Source: Myxococcota bacterium (GTDB lineage Bacteria > Myxococcota_A > UBA9160 > UBA4427). Taken from it: 58,578 nucleotides of DNA. The first letter of the stretch is position 1, and every line of letters begins with the position of its first letter. Under the pieces are notes generated by a model. That model searched no databases. It was not told where the DNA came from and worked only from the letters and a program-made list of their open reading frames with translations. Position numbers and translations under genes: made by a program. Shown here piece by piece: positions 34,871 through 42,463 of the stretch. Location of the stretch: NCBI GenBank assembly GCA_029243605.1, contig JAQWRT010000086.1, positions 1 to 58,578 on the forward strand, given 5' to 3'.

Positions 34871-36088
34871 TCAGGGGAGACAAACCTCGGGCAAGGGGTG
34901 ACCGTAGAGGTTCGACGCATTTTGGTGGGTGATCATCCGAATCTCCTCCACTGGCAAATCGCCGATCACATCGTGAATCACGCTCTGAGTATCGGGCCAG
35001 GTTCCATCGCCGTGCGGGTAATCCGATTCAAAGAGAATATTCTCAACGCCCATGGTGTGACGGGTGCACACCGTCGAGGGGTCGTCGATCATGCAGAACC
35101 AGAAATTACGACGCAGGGTTTCACTCGGGGAGCAGTCCTTGGACGGCCACCCCTGACCGTAACCCGAGCGGGCCATCAGGTTGTCGAGTCGGTCGATCAA
35201 CATCGCGACCCAGCCGATCCCACCCTCGGACATCGCTATCTTCAGGTCAGGATAGCGAGCGGGCCAACCGCTCCAGAGCCATTCCGACGCTGCGGACATG
35301 GCCACCTGGGCAAAAAGAGTTCCGCCGAGTTCGAGCATCGGGGCGCCCGGAGGCATATCCGGAAAGCCCGACGAACCCACATGGAGGTTCAGAACGGTCC
35401 CCGTCTCCGCACAGGCGCGAATGATCGGCTCCCAACTCTCATCGAAGACCGGCGGCAACCCCTGTCGATGGGGTTGCTCGGGGATGGTCACCGCCTTGAA
35501 GCCTCGGGCCGCATTGCGCCGAATCTCCTCTGCCCCCACCACTGGATCACTCACATACGTGATGCCCAGGGGAACGATGCGATCGGGATAAGGCGAATAC
35601 CACTCCTCGAAGAGCCAGTCATTCCAAGCGCGGGTACAAGCGATGCCCAACTCTCGGTCATCGATGAGACTGAAGAGCGTCCCCCCAAAGCCCGTGACCC
35701 CCGACGGGAAATTCACCGATGCGTGAATTCCACCGATATCCATATCCTTGATTCGATCGTCGATTCGGTAACAACCCGGCCGAACCTCATCGAAGCGCGC
35801 GGGCTCTACCCGGTGATCCTCCACCGGCCGCCCGGCAACGCACATGAACCCGACCTGAAAATAGGGCTGGCCGTCCATGACCCAAACCTCGTGGCCCTCC
35901 TCGGTCTCCACCACGCGAGGTCCACGCTCCTGGAGCTTGGCGGGCAATCTGCCCTCGAAGGTCTCCGGCGGTTCCATCAGGTGATCATCCACGGAGATCA
36001 GGGTGTAACGAGTCTCCCGGGTCTCGGGATCGGGCAAGAGCGGCTTCGTGACCGGTCGTTTGATCCCCAACTTGACTACATCCACCAT
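34871..36088 (-). CDS. Amidohydrolase-2 (ACMSD-like) metal-dependent hydrolase/decarboxylase
   Basis: 405 residues with a TIM-barrel amidohydrolase-2 fold, the family of ACMSD and gamma-resorcylate decarboxylase. The first metal site is ISVDDHLMEPPETF (D34/D35, H36, E39). Later ligands are NLHVGSSGFPDMPPG, AMSEGGIGWV and the terminal Asp in LFESDYPHGDGTWP. The ATG has AAGGAG upstream. Members of this subgroup often sit in degradative clusters with LLM oxidoreductases and acyl-CoA enzymes, as here. Reaction could be C-C hydrolysis or decarboxylation. Confidence 0.87.
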   Translation of the reverse strand: MVDVVKLGIKRPVTKPLLPDPETRETRYTLISVDDHLMEPPETFEGRLPAKLQERGPRVVETEEGHEVWVMDGQPYFQVGFMCVAGRPVEDHRVEPARFDEVRPGCYRIDDRIKDMDIGGIHASVNFPSGVTGFGGTLFSLIDDRELGIACTRAWNDWLFEEWYSPYPDRIVPLGITYVSDPVVGAEEIRRNAARGFKAVTIPEQPHRQGLPPVFDESWEPIIRACAETGTVLNLHVGSSGFPDMPPGAPMLELGGTLFAQVAMSAASEWLWSGWPARYPDLKIAMSEGGIGWVAMLIDRLDNLMARSGYGQGWPSKDCSPSETLRRNFWFCMIDDPSTVCTRHTMGVENILFESDYPHGDGTWPDTQSVIHDVIGDLPVEEIRMITHQNASNLYGHPLPEVCLP

Positions 36089-36157
36089 TTCGCTCTCCTT
36101 CTTTGACTCGCCAACCTGATTCGCACTTCACACTAGCCCAAATCAACTTAATCCCAC

Positions 36158-37114
36158 TCAGGGTTTAGCGAGTCGACTTGCCCGGCGAGTCGCCTCGGCC
36201 AGATGTCGCGGGTCCACATTTCCACCGGATAGCAGTACTCCGGAGCGCCCCTGGGCCTCCCGAAGAGCCAGGGCGAGGGAGGCCGCGCCCGAGGGCTCGA
36301 GCACCAAGCGAAGCGAATGCAGGGCCCACGCCATCGCATCCAGCATCTCATCGTCCGAGACCAACTCAACCCGACGCACCCACTTTTTCACCACGGGCCA
36401 GGTCTTCTCCCCTGGCCGACGGACTCGCAACCCATCGGCGATGGATCTCGGCGGTGAGATGCCACAGCGCGTACCGGCCGCGAGGGAAGCCCGGGTATCG
36501 CCGCCGTCTTCGGGCTCGCAGCCCACAATTTCTGCCTCGGGATTCAGCGCCGCCAAAACCACGGCACAACCCGCCATCAATCCACCTCCGCTGATCGGGG
36601 CATAGAAACGATCCAAGGGGCCGGCATCCTCGAAGAGTTCCAGACCGCTGGTCCCCTGCCCTGCCGCAATCTCTACATCGTCGTAGGGTTCCACCAGGGC
36701 CCAGCCCCGCTCCGCCGCCAGGCCCCGGGCCCGGGCGGCAAGCACATCGCTATCCGGCTCCTCCGGGATGATCTCGGCTCCCGAGGCCTCGGCCCGCTGG
36801 CGTTTGAGGGTCGAGGCGTTTCGAGGCATCACGATGGCCGCCGACAGACCAAAGAGCTTGGCCGCCCAGGCCACCGCCTGGGCATGATTTCCCGAGGAGT
36901 GCGCCACAACACCCGGACAGTCCGAACCGAGAAGCGAAAGCTTGTTGATCGCTCCGCGCAGCTTGAAGGCCCCGGTGGGCTGCAGGGATTCGGGTTTCAA
37001 GACCAGCGTGCAACCCTCTCCCCTTGCAACGGAGAGCACCGGCGTGCGCACGATATAGGGCCGAATCCTCTCGGACGCCTGCCGAACACGCTCGAGGGTG
37101 AGTTCAGCAAGCAT
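36158..37114 (-). CDS. Threonine/serine dehydratase family PLP enzyme
   Basis: A 318-residue fold-type II PLP enzyme without the C-terminal ACT regulatory domain of biosynthetic IlvA, so a catabolic threonine/serine dehydratase or serine racemase type. The Schiff-base Lys is in PTGAFKLRGAINKL, the SSGNHAQAVAWAAKL segment holds substrate, and ISGGGLMAG is the phosphate loop. It lies between the methyltransferase and amidohydrolase genes on the same strand. Its place in the catabolic cluster may be incidental. Confidence 0.88.
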   Translation of the reverse strand: MLAELTLERVRQASERIRPYIVRTPVLSVARGEGCTLVLKPESLQPTGAFKLRGAINKLSLLGSDCPGVVAHSSGNHAQAVAWAAKLFGLSAAIVMPRNASTLKRQRAEASGAEIIPEEPDSDVLAARARGLAAERGWALVEPYDDVEIAAGQGTSGLELFEDAGPLDRFYAPISGGGLMAGCAVVLAALNPEAEIVGCEPEDGGDTRASLAAGTRCGISPPRSIADGLRVRRPGEKTWPVVKKWVRRVELVSDDEMLDAMAWALHSLRLVLEPSGAASLALALREAQGRSGVLLSGGNVDPRHLAEATRRASRLAKP

Positions 37115-37150
37115 AGCCGCCGACCTCGTGCGTCCCTCTTGATTGGGGAC

Positions 37151-38011
37151 TCACCGTGCCGAGAAAACCCAGGCCGCCGAACCCATAACGAGGCCATCGT
37201 CGGTGATGAAAGGCGCAATCGCCTGGGCTACAGCCTCCCTGAGCCGGCTGCGCAAGCCTTCATCGGCCTCTCGCATGGCGGCACCCGCGGGCCCCATCTG
37301 CAGCGAGAAATCCACGAGTTCGTCCCGGGTCATCCCTGCACCGATGGTGAGACCTTTCTCCAAGGACTCGTATTCGACTCCCGAAAAACCTCCGGCTTCG
37401 AGAATGGCCTTGGTCCGCTCGGCGTCGGCGAAAGCGAAGGGGCCCGGCGCATGGGGCGTCGAGGGCTTGGGCATGTCCACATGCTTGGCCACCGCCGCAC
37501 CGGGCACCGCCATCCATGGATTTTTCCCGATCTCTTGCCAGCAAACGAAAGTCATGGAGCCACCCGGGGCAAGCGCCGGGCGCAAATTGCGAAAAGCTGC
37601 CTCGGGATCGGCGAAGAACATCACCCCGAAGCGCGAAAAGATTCGATCGTATGCTCCGTCTCCCAGGTCCGCGGTCTGCACGTCGGCTTGGGTAAAACGG
37701 AGTTGGGGAAGATCGGCTGCGTGGGAACGCCCTTCGGCGAGCATCGGCTCGGAGAGATCGACCCCGTGCACCTCACCCTTGGCTCCCACCCGCTGGGCGA
37801 GGTCGATGCTCGTATGCCCACACCCGCAGCCGACATCGAGGACGCGCTGGCCCGGCTCAACCCCGGCACTCTCCATGGCCGCACGGCCAATGGGCTCGAT
37901 CTGGCCGTTGATAGCCTGGGAGAGCTGCACCCATTTCGGTCCGGCCACCTCATTCCAATACGCGGATTGCTGGGCGTTCGGGTCTTCCTGCGCCGTTTTG
38001 TCCTCGGACAT
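37151..38011 (-). CDS. Class I SAM-dependent methyltransferase
   Basis: 286 residues with the Rossmann SAM-binding motif VLDVGCGCGHTSIDLAQRVG, the acidic ribose-binding VHGVDLSEPMLA, and post-motif DRIFSRFGVMFFADPEAAF. This resembles the UbiE/ArsM-like branch. ATG 38011 has AGGAGG eight bases upstream; the frame extends further to 38173 without family-like sequence. The substrate is unknown. It is first in the minus-strand run and divergent from the zinc-ribbon protein. Confidence 0.86.
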   Translation of the reverse strand: MSEDKTAQEDPNAQQSAYWNEVAGPKWVQLSQAINGQIEPIGRAAMESAGVEPGQRVLDVGCGCGHTSIDLAQRVGAKGEVHGVDLSEPMLAEGRSHAADLPQLRFTQADVQTADLGDGAYDRIFSRFGVMFFADPEAAFRNLRPALAPGGSMTFVCWQEIGKNPWMAVPGAAVAKHVDMPKPSTPHAPGPFAFADAERTKAILEAGGFSGVEYESLEKGLTIGAGMTRDELVDFSLQMGPAGAAMREADEGLRSRLREAVAQAIAPFITDDGLVMGSAAWVFSAR

Positions 38012-38193
38012 GGGCTCTGCCTCCTGGTGCGTGCCTCCGGGATCCCCGAAGGCGGTTTCCCCGTGAAAATCTAAACATGGCAAAGATCCCAGGGAAATGC
38101 TGCCTTGCCGGAGACCTCCAAAAGGTGTCAAGCTCGCTCTGCCCCGACCTGTCCTATCCTGAGTTCCATCCAAGACCGAAGGAACCCCAAGCC

Positions 38194-38913
38194 ATGAGCC
38201 TGCTCGCCCCCCTCCTCGAAGTGCAGGAACTCGACCTTGAGGCAGATCGCCGCAAACTCGAAAGAGAGAACCTCCCGGAACGCGATGCCCTCAAGGTCTG
38301 CGGGGCCGAGATGGTGAACAACGATCAACTCCAAGCCAAGTCCAAAGCGGAACTCGAAAAACTCGCTCGCGACGAGCGAGCAGTGGCCGGCCAGGTTTCA
38401 ACCGTCGCCGCCGACGCCGAGGGCGTCGAGGGCCGCCTCTACTCGGGTGAGGTCACGGCACCCAAGGAACTCGAAGCACTTCAAGAAGAACTTCGTTTGA
38501 CCCGGGGCAAGCAAACCACCCTCGAGGAGGCCGAACTCGAAATCATGGAAGCCATCGAGGCCCAGGAGTCCGAACTCGCCAAGCTGGCCGAGGCCCGAAC
38601 CGACACCGAGCGCCGGAGTCAGGAGATCGCCGAGACAATCAAAAAGGAAGAAGCGCGGATCGACGCCGAACTCGACGTCCTCACGGGCAAGCGCAAGAAG
38701 CCCATCACCGAACTCCCGGCTGGCTTCATCGAAACCTACTCTGCGCTTCGCGAAAAACCCCGGCTCGCCGGGCGCGCCTCTGCCGCCCTCGTCGAGGGAC
38801 TCTGCCAGGGCTGCCGGGTCAGCCTACCGCGCATGGATCTCAGCCGAATTCTGGCCGAACCCGAGGAGGCCCAGGTCGAGTGCCCCCACTGCACCCGGCT
38901 TCTGGTCCGCTGA
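38194..38913 (+). CDS. Coiled-coil zinc-ribbon protein (DUF164/CT398-like)
   Basis: 239 residues: a long helical hairpin (about 1-170, with LEALQEELRLTRGKQTTLEE) followed by a C4 zinc ribbon (GLCQGCRVSLP and ECPHCTRLL). This architecture matches the CT398 family; the chlamydial member binds sigma-54 and a type III secretion component. Function elsewhere is unsettled. ATG 38194 follows AAGGAA. It converges with the ureohydrolase gene. An rpoN gene lies 22 kb away, so a sigma-54 link remains only a suggestion. Confidence 0.85.
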   Translation: MSLLAPLLEVQELDLEADRRKLERENLPERDALKVCGAEMVNNDQLQAKSKAELEKLARDERAVAGQVSTVAADAEGVEGRLYSGEVTAPKELEALQEELRLTRGKQTTLEEAELEIMEAIEAQESELAKLAEARTDTERRSQEIAETIKKEEARIDAELDVLTGKRKKPITELPAGFIETYSALREKPRLAGRASAALVEGLCQGCRVSLPRMDLSRILAEPEEAQVECPHCTRLLVR

Positions 38914-38923
38914 AGACTTCGAG

Positions 38924-39874
38924 TCACCCGCCCCGTTGGGGGCGATCCCGGGAGATCAGGCATAGGAAATCCAGGGCTAGGGTCGCCGCAGCCAGCGAGG
39001 TAATACCCGCGTGGTCGTAGCTGGGAGCCACTTCCACCACATCCATTCCGACGAACTCGGTGGAGGTCAGCCCCGAGAGAACCTGCCGCGCGAAGCGCGT
39101 CGAAAAGCCGCCCACCACCGGCGTCCCTGTGCCCGGGGCGTAGGCGGGGTCGAGGCAATCGATATCGAAAGTCAGGTAAGCGGGCCCGGCCCCCACGACC
39201 TCCTCAACCCGGCGACTCACCGCCGCCGCACCCGCGTCCAGCGCCCAATCCGCGTCGAGAATCTCCATTCCATGATTCTCCGCGTTATAGGTTCGAACGC
39301 CGATCTGGACCGAACGGCCCGGATCGATGAGCCCCTCGTTGAGCGCGTGATAGAACATATTTCCGTGACCGAGTTCGGGCTCGTCTGACCAGCTATCCGA
39401 ATGCGCATCGAAATGCACCAAGGAGAGCGGCCCATGCACCGACGCGTACGCACGCAATAGGGGAAGCGAGACCAAGTGCTCTCCTCCGAGACTCAGCAGC
39501 GATGCGCCCCCGGCCAGCACCGCTCGAGCGAAGGCTTCGGTCTCCCGGAGCATCGAGTCCACGTAGCCGGGACTGAAGCTGATATCCCCGGCATCGATCA
39601 GCACCAGGCGGTCGAAGGGATCAAAACCCCAGGGCCAGTGCTCTCCGTACGCCAACTGCAGCGAAGCCGTCCGGATGCCGCGCGGACCAAATCGCGCGCC
39701 AGGCCGGTGAGAGGTGGTGAGATCACACGGGATCCCGCACAGCACGACGTCCGCCGACTCGAAATCCCGGGAAGAGGGTTGGCGCATAAAACTCGCGATT
39801 CCCGAATACGCGGCTTCCAATTCGCTCTCCGGGGACGCCGAACCCTCAGCGCCCTCTTCATTTGCCTCGACCAC
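38924..39874 (-). CDS. Agmatinase/arginase-family ureohydrolase
   Basis: A binuclear manganese enzyme cleaving a guanidino group to urea. About 316 residues from GTG 39874, preceded by GGAGG; the frame is open to 39967. Metal ligands are visible in SLGGEHLVSL, VHFDAHSDSW and TFDIDCLDPAYAPGTGTP. The C-terminal GMDVVEVAPSYDHAGITS is typical of agmatinase (SpeB)-like enzymes. Agmatine is the default guess; other guanidino compounds are possible since this superfamily is broad. It is divergent from the phosphatidyltransferase gene. Confidence 0.87.
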   Translation of the reverse strand: MVEANEEGAEGSASPESELEAAYSGIASFMRQPSSRDFESADVVLCGIPCDLTTSHRPGARFGPRGIRTASLQLAYGEHWPWGFDPFDRLVLIDAGDISFSPGYVDSMLRETEAFARAVLAGGASLLSLGGEHLVSLPLLRAYASVHGPLSLVHFDAHSDSWSDEPELGHGNMFYHALNEGLIDPGRSVQIGVRTYNAENHGMEILDADWALDAGAAAVSRRVEEVVGAGPAYLTFDIDCLDPAYAPGTGTPVVGGFSTRFARQVLSGLTSTEFVGMDVVEVAPSYDHAGITSLAAATLALDFLCLISRDRPQRGG

Positions 39875-40108
39875 CCGGAATCGCCCTCCGCCCTTGGGAT
39901 CGAGCCCTCGGGGTTTCCCTTCAAGCCACGCTAAACTCGCGCCCAAGGCCCAAGACTTAGCACGCACCGATAAAACTTTCTTCTGGGGACCGATGGCTTC
40001 CGAGACCGCTGTCCACGCCGCTTCGGAGGCCCCTCCTCCCTCACTTCAATTTTCAGAAGCGAATCCCCCCCGCCAGCCCGCAGCCCCCATGCCCCAAAGG
40101 AGACCGAC

Positions 40109-40738
40109 CTGGCCACTCCGACGACGAGCGAGACCCCATCTCAAGGCCTTACCCGCTTCGTAGCCGACCTTCCAAATCTGGTCACCTTCTCCGGCCTGCT
40201 CGCAGGCCTCGGCGCTACCGGACTCGCGGCCCAGGCTCGTTTCGGCCCGGCTCTGGCCCTCGCCCTTCTTGCCATCTTGATCGATCAACTCGACGGCCGC
40301 CTCGCCCTGGCACGTCCCCATCGCGGCCCGGCGGTGCAAGCCTTTGGCGCGCACCTCGACTGCTACGCCGATTTTGTCTCCAAGGGCGTCTTTCCCGCGC
40401 TCATGCTTCTGGTCCTCACCGATTTCGGCTTGCTGGCCTGGGTCGTCGCCGGGATCCAACTCGCGGTCATCGCCTTTCGCTACAGCTACGAGTTCGTCCC
40501 CGGGGCCGCGCCCCGAGGACTTTCCCCCGATTACAGCGTGCTCGTTTTCAGCCTGCTCTTCCTGGCCCCTTCCCTGGCCCAGGCCCCCCTCTTCCCCATC
40601 CTCCTCGGCCCGGCCATGCTCTTCATGGCCGTGCTCAACCTTGCCCCGCTCCAGCCACCCAAATTGGCTGGAATCGGGCTTGCCGCCTTCGTCAGTGTCG
40701 CCCTCGGACTCATGGGCCTCCTGCTGACTACGGGCTAA
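40109..40738 (+). CDS. CDP-alcohol phosphatidyltransferase, PssA-like, probable CTG start
   Basis: A 209-residue membrane protein of the CDP-alcohol phosphatidyltransferase type. It begins near LPNLVTFSGLLAGLGA, as in bacterial phosphatidylserine synthases, and has about six hydrophobic segments. No ATG, GTG or TTG lies at a sensible place: CTG 40109 stands six bases after AAAGGAG, while the first TTG (40277) would delete two helices. The catalytic motif is DQLDG-RLAL-AR, ten residues, then GAHLDCYAD, i.e. DxxDGx4ARx10Gx3Dx3D instead of the usual DxxDGx2ARx8Gx3Dx3D. The final two Asp are kept. The alcohol substrate is uncertain. Confidence 0.74.
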   Translation: MATPTTSETPSQGLTRFVADLPNLVTFSGLLAGLGATGLAAQARFGPALALALLAILIDQLDGRLALARPHRGPAVQAFGAHLDCYADFVSKGVFPALMLLVLTDFGLLAWVVAGIQLAVIAFRYSYEFVPGAAPRGLSPDYSVLVFSLLFLAPSLAQAPLFPILLGPAMLFMAVLNLAPLQPPKLAGIGLAAFVSVALGLMGLLLTTG

Positions 40739-40872
40739 GGGCTAAGGCACGGCCCTCCGCACAAATTCCCATGGGTGCCCGAGAAAAAAATCGTTTCATC
40801 GGGTCGTGCCGGCTCCCCCCCCGGTGTCGTATTCTCTCGCCTCGCCCGATCAGACAGGAGATGAGAAAAGCC

Positions 40873-42459
40873 ATGCCGGAAAGCCATTCCTTTCGCTCGA
40901 TTCCCGAAATTACGCGAACTTTCGCCAAGACCCAGGGCGAGAAAGCCGCGCTGATCGCGGGGGACCGATCCATCAGCTACGCGGAACTCGACAACCATTC
41001 GAACCGAATCGCCCAGGCCTTGATCGCCGCCGGAGTCGAACCCGGCGACCGCGTCGCTTTCATCGACAAGAACGTCCCGGAATATTACGAACTCCTCTTC
41101 GGCGCGGCGAAAGCCCGAGCGGCGACGGTCGCTGTCAACTGGCGCCTGGCTCCGCCCGAGATGGCCTATATCCTCAATCACGCTAAGGCCAAGGTGCTTC
41201 TCGTCGGAAAAGAATTTGCTGATCACGCGAGACAGCTCGAACTCGACTCGGATCCCATCATCCTCATCGCCGAGGGGCCCGAAGACGACTGGCAGGGCTT
41301 TGCCGACTGGTATGCGGGGCATGACGCCACCGACCCCATGCTTCCCTCTGAGTGGAACGATACGTGTTACCAACTCTACACCTCGGGAACCACGGGACTG
41401 CCCAAGGGCGTGGAACTCACCAATCGAAACTTCTTCGGGATGCTGGCCGCAATGTCCAAAGCCTGGAGCTTCGATTCCGAGAGCGTGAACCTAGTAGCCA
41501 TGCCCCTCTTTCATATCGCCGGGAGTGGCTGGGGCTTTGCCGGAGCCTTCAACGGAGGCACCAATGTCTTGCTGCGGGACGTCAACCCCGCTGAGATCCT
41601 TGCACTGATCCAAGAACACCGAATTACCAACGCACTCCTGGTCCCAGCCGTCTTCCAATTCCTTCTCGCTACCCCTGGAATCGAGAACACGGATTTCTCG
41701 TCCATGCGCAGCATCGTGTACGGCGCCTCGCCCATTACCGAGGACGTGCTCGTCGGCATTATGCGGGCGACCGGGCGGCCGGTGCTCCAGGTCTATGGCC
41801 TCACCGAGACCACCGGGGCCATCACGCTCCTGAGCTACGAGGACCACGATCCCGGCGGTCCGCGTGCTCACCTACTTCGCTCTGCGGGTCGTCCCATCGA
41901 GGGGGTCGAGATTCGAATCGTCGACACCCAAACGAGCAAAGATTGCCCCGACGGCGAGGTCGGCGAAATCTGGACGCGCAGTGCGCAGAACCTGAAGGCC
42001 TACTTCGCCGACGCGAACGCCACCGCCGAGGCCTACCCTGAGGGAAGGGATAGCGAGGGCCTGGGTTGGTTCCGAACCGGCGACGCGGGCTACATGCAGG
42101 ACGGCTACCTCTATATCCACGACCGGGTCAAGGACATGATCGTCTCGGGAGGCGAAAACGTCTATCCCGCCGAGATCGAGAATGTCTTGATGGACAACCC
42201 CTCCATTGCCGACGCCGCGGTGATCGGCGTTCCCGACGAGAAGTGGGGCGAAACCGTGAAAGCCATTCTTGTGATGAAAGGCGAAGGCGCAGCCGATGAC
42301 GCCGAACTCAGCGAGTGGTGCCGCGAGCGCCTAGCCGGCTACAAATGCCCCACCAGCTTCGATCGGGTGGAAGCGATTCCCCGAAACCCCAGCGGTAAGA
42401 TTCTCAAAACCGAATTGCGCAAGCCCTACTGGAAGGGGCGCGAACGGATGGTGAACTGA
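40873..42459 (+). CDS. Acyl-CoA synthetase (AMP-dependent ligase)
   Basis: 528 residues of the ANL superfamily, activating a carboxylic acid to acyl-AMP and then acyl-CoA. The P-loop YTSGTTGLPKGVELT is exact, followed by VYGLTETTGAI, WFRTGDAGYMQDGYLYIHDR and the C-terminal Lys segment NPSGKILKTELRKPYW. Length and motifs fit FadD3/FadD13-like medium acids, as seen in actinobacterial and deltaproteobacterial catabolic genomes. ATG 40873 is chosen; ATG 40861 is in frame but too near the AGGAG. It converges with plsB with 4 bases between stops. Confidence 0.92.
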   Translation: MPESHSFRSIPEITRTFAKTQGEKAALIAGDRSISYAELDNHSNRIAQALIAAGVEPGDRVAFIDKNVPEYYELLFGAAKARAATVAVNWRLAPPEMAYILNHAKAKVLLVGKEFADHARQLELDSDPIILIAEGPEDDWQGFADWYAGHDATDPMLPSEWNDTCYQLYTSGTTGLPKGVELTNRNFFGMLAAMSKAWSFDSESVNLVAMPLFHIAGSGWGFAGAFNGGTNVLLRDVNPAEILALIQEHRITNALLVPAVFQFLLATPGIENTDFSSMRSIVYGASPITEDVLVGIMRATGRPVLQVYGLTETTGAITLLSYEDHDPGGPRAHLLRSAGRPIEGVEIRIVDTQTSKDCPDGEVGEIWTRSAQNLKAYFADANATAEAYPEGRDSEGLGWFRTGDAGYMQDGYLYIHDRVKDMIVSGGENVYPAEIENVLMDNPSIADAAVIGVPDEKWGETVKAILVMKGEGAADDAELSEWCRERLAGYKCPTSFDRVEAIPRNPSGKILKTELRKPYWKGRERMVN

Positions 42460-42463
42460 AAGA

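Noticed and set aside
34268..36106. Plus-strand 612-codon frame
   Set aside because: Antisense to the amidohydrolase, SnoaL-like and LLM genes; no recognisable domain.
39993..40163. ATG frame before the phosphatidyltransferase
   Set aside because: It is out of frame with the membrane protein and becomes Arg-rich; the AAAGGAG serves the CTG frame instead.
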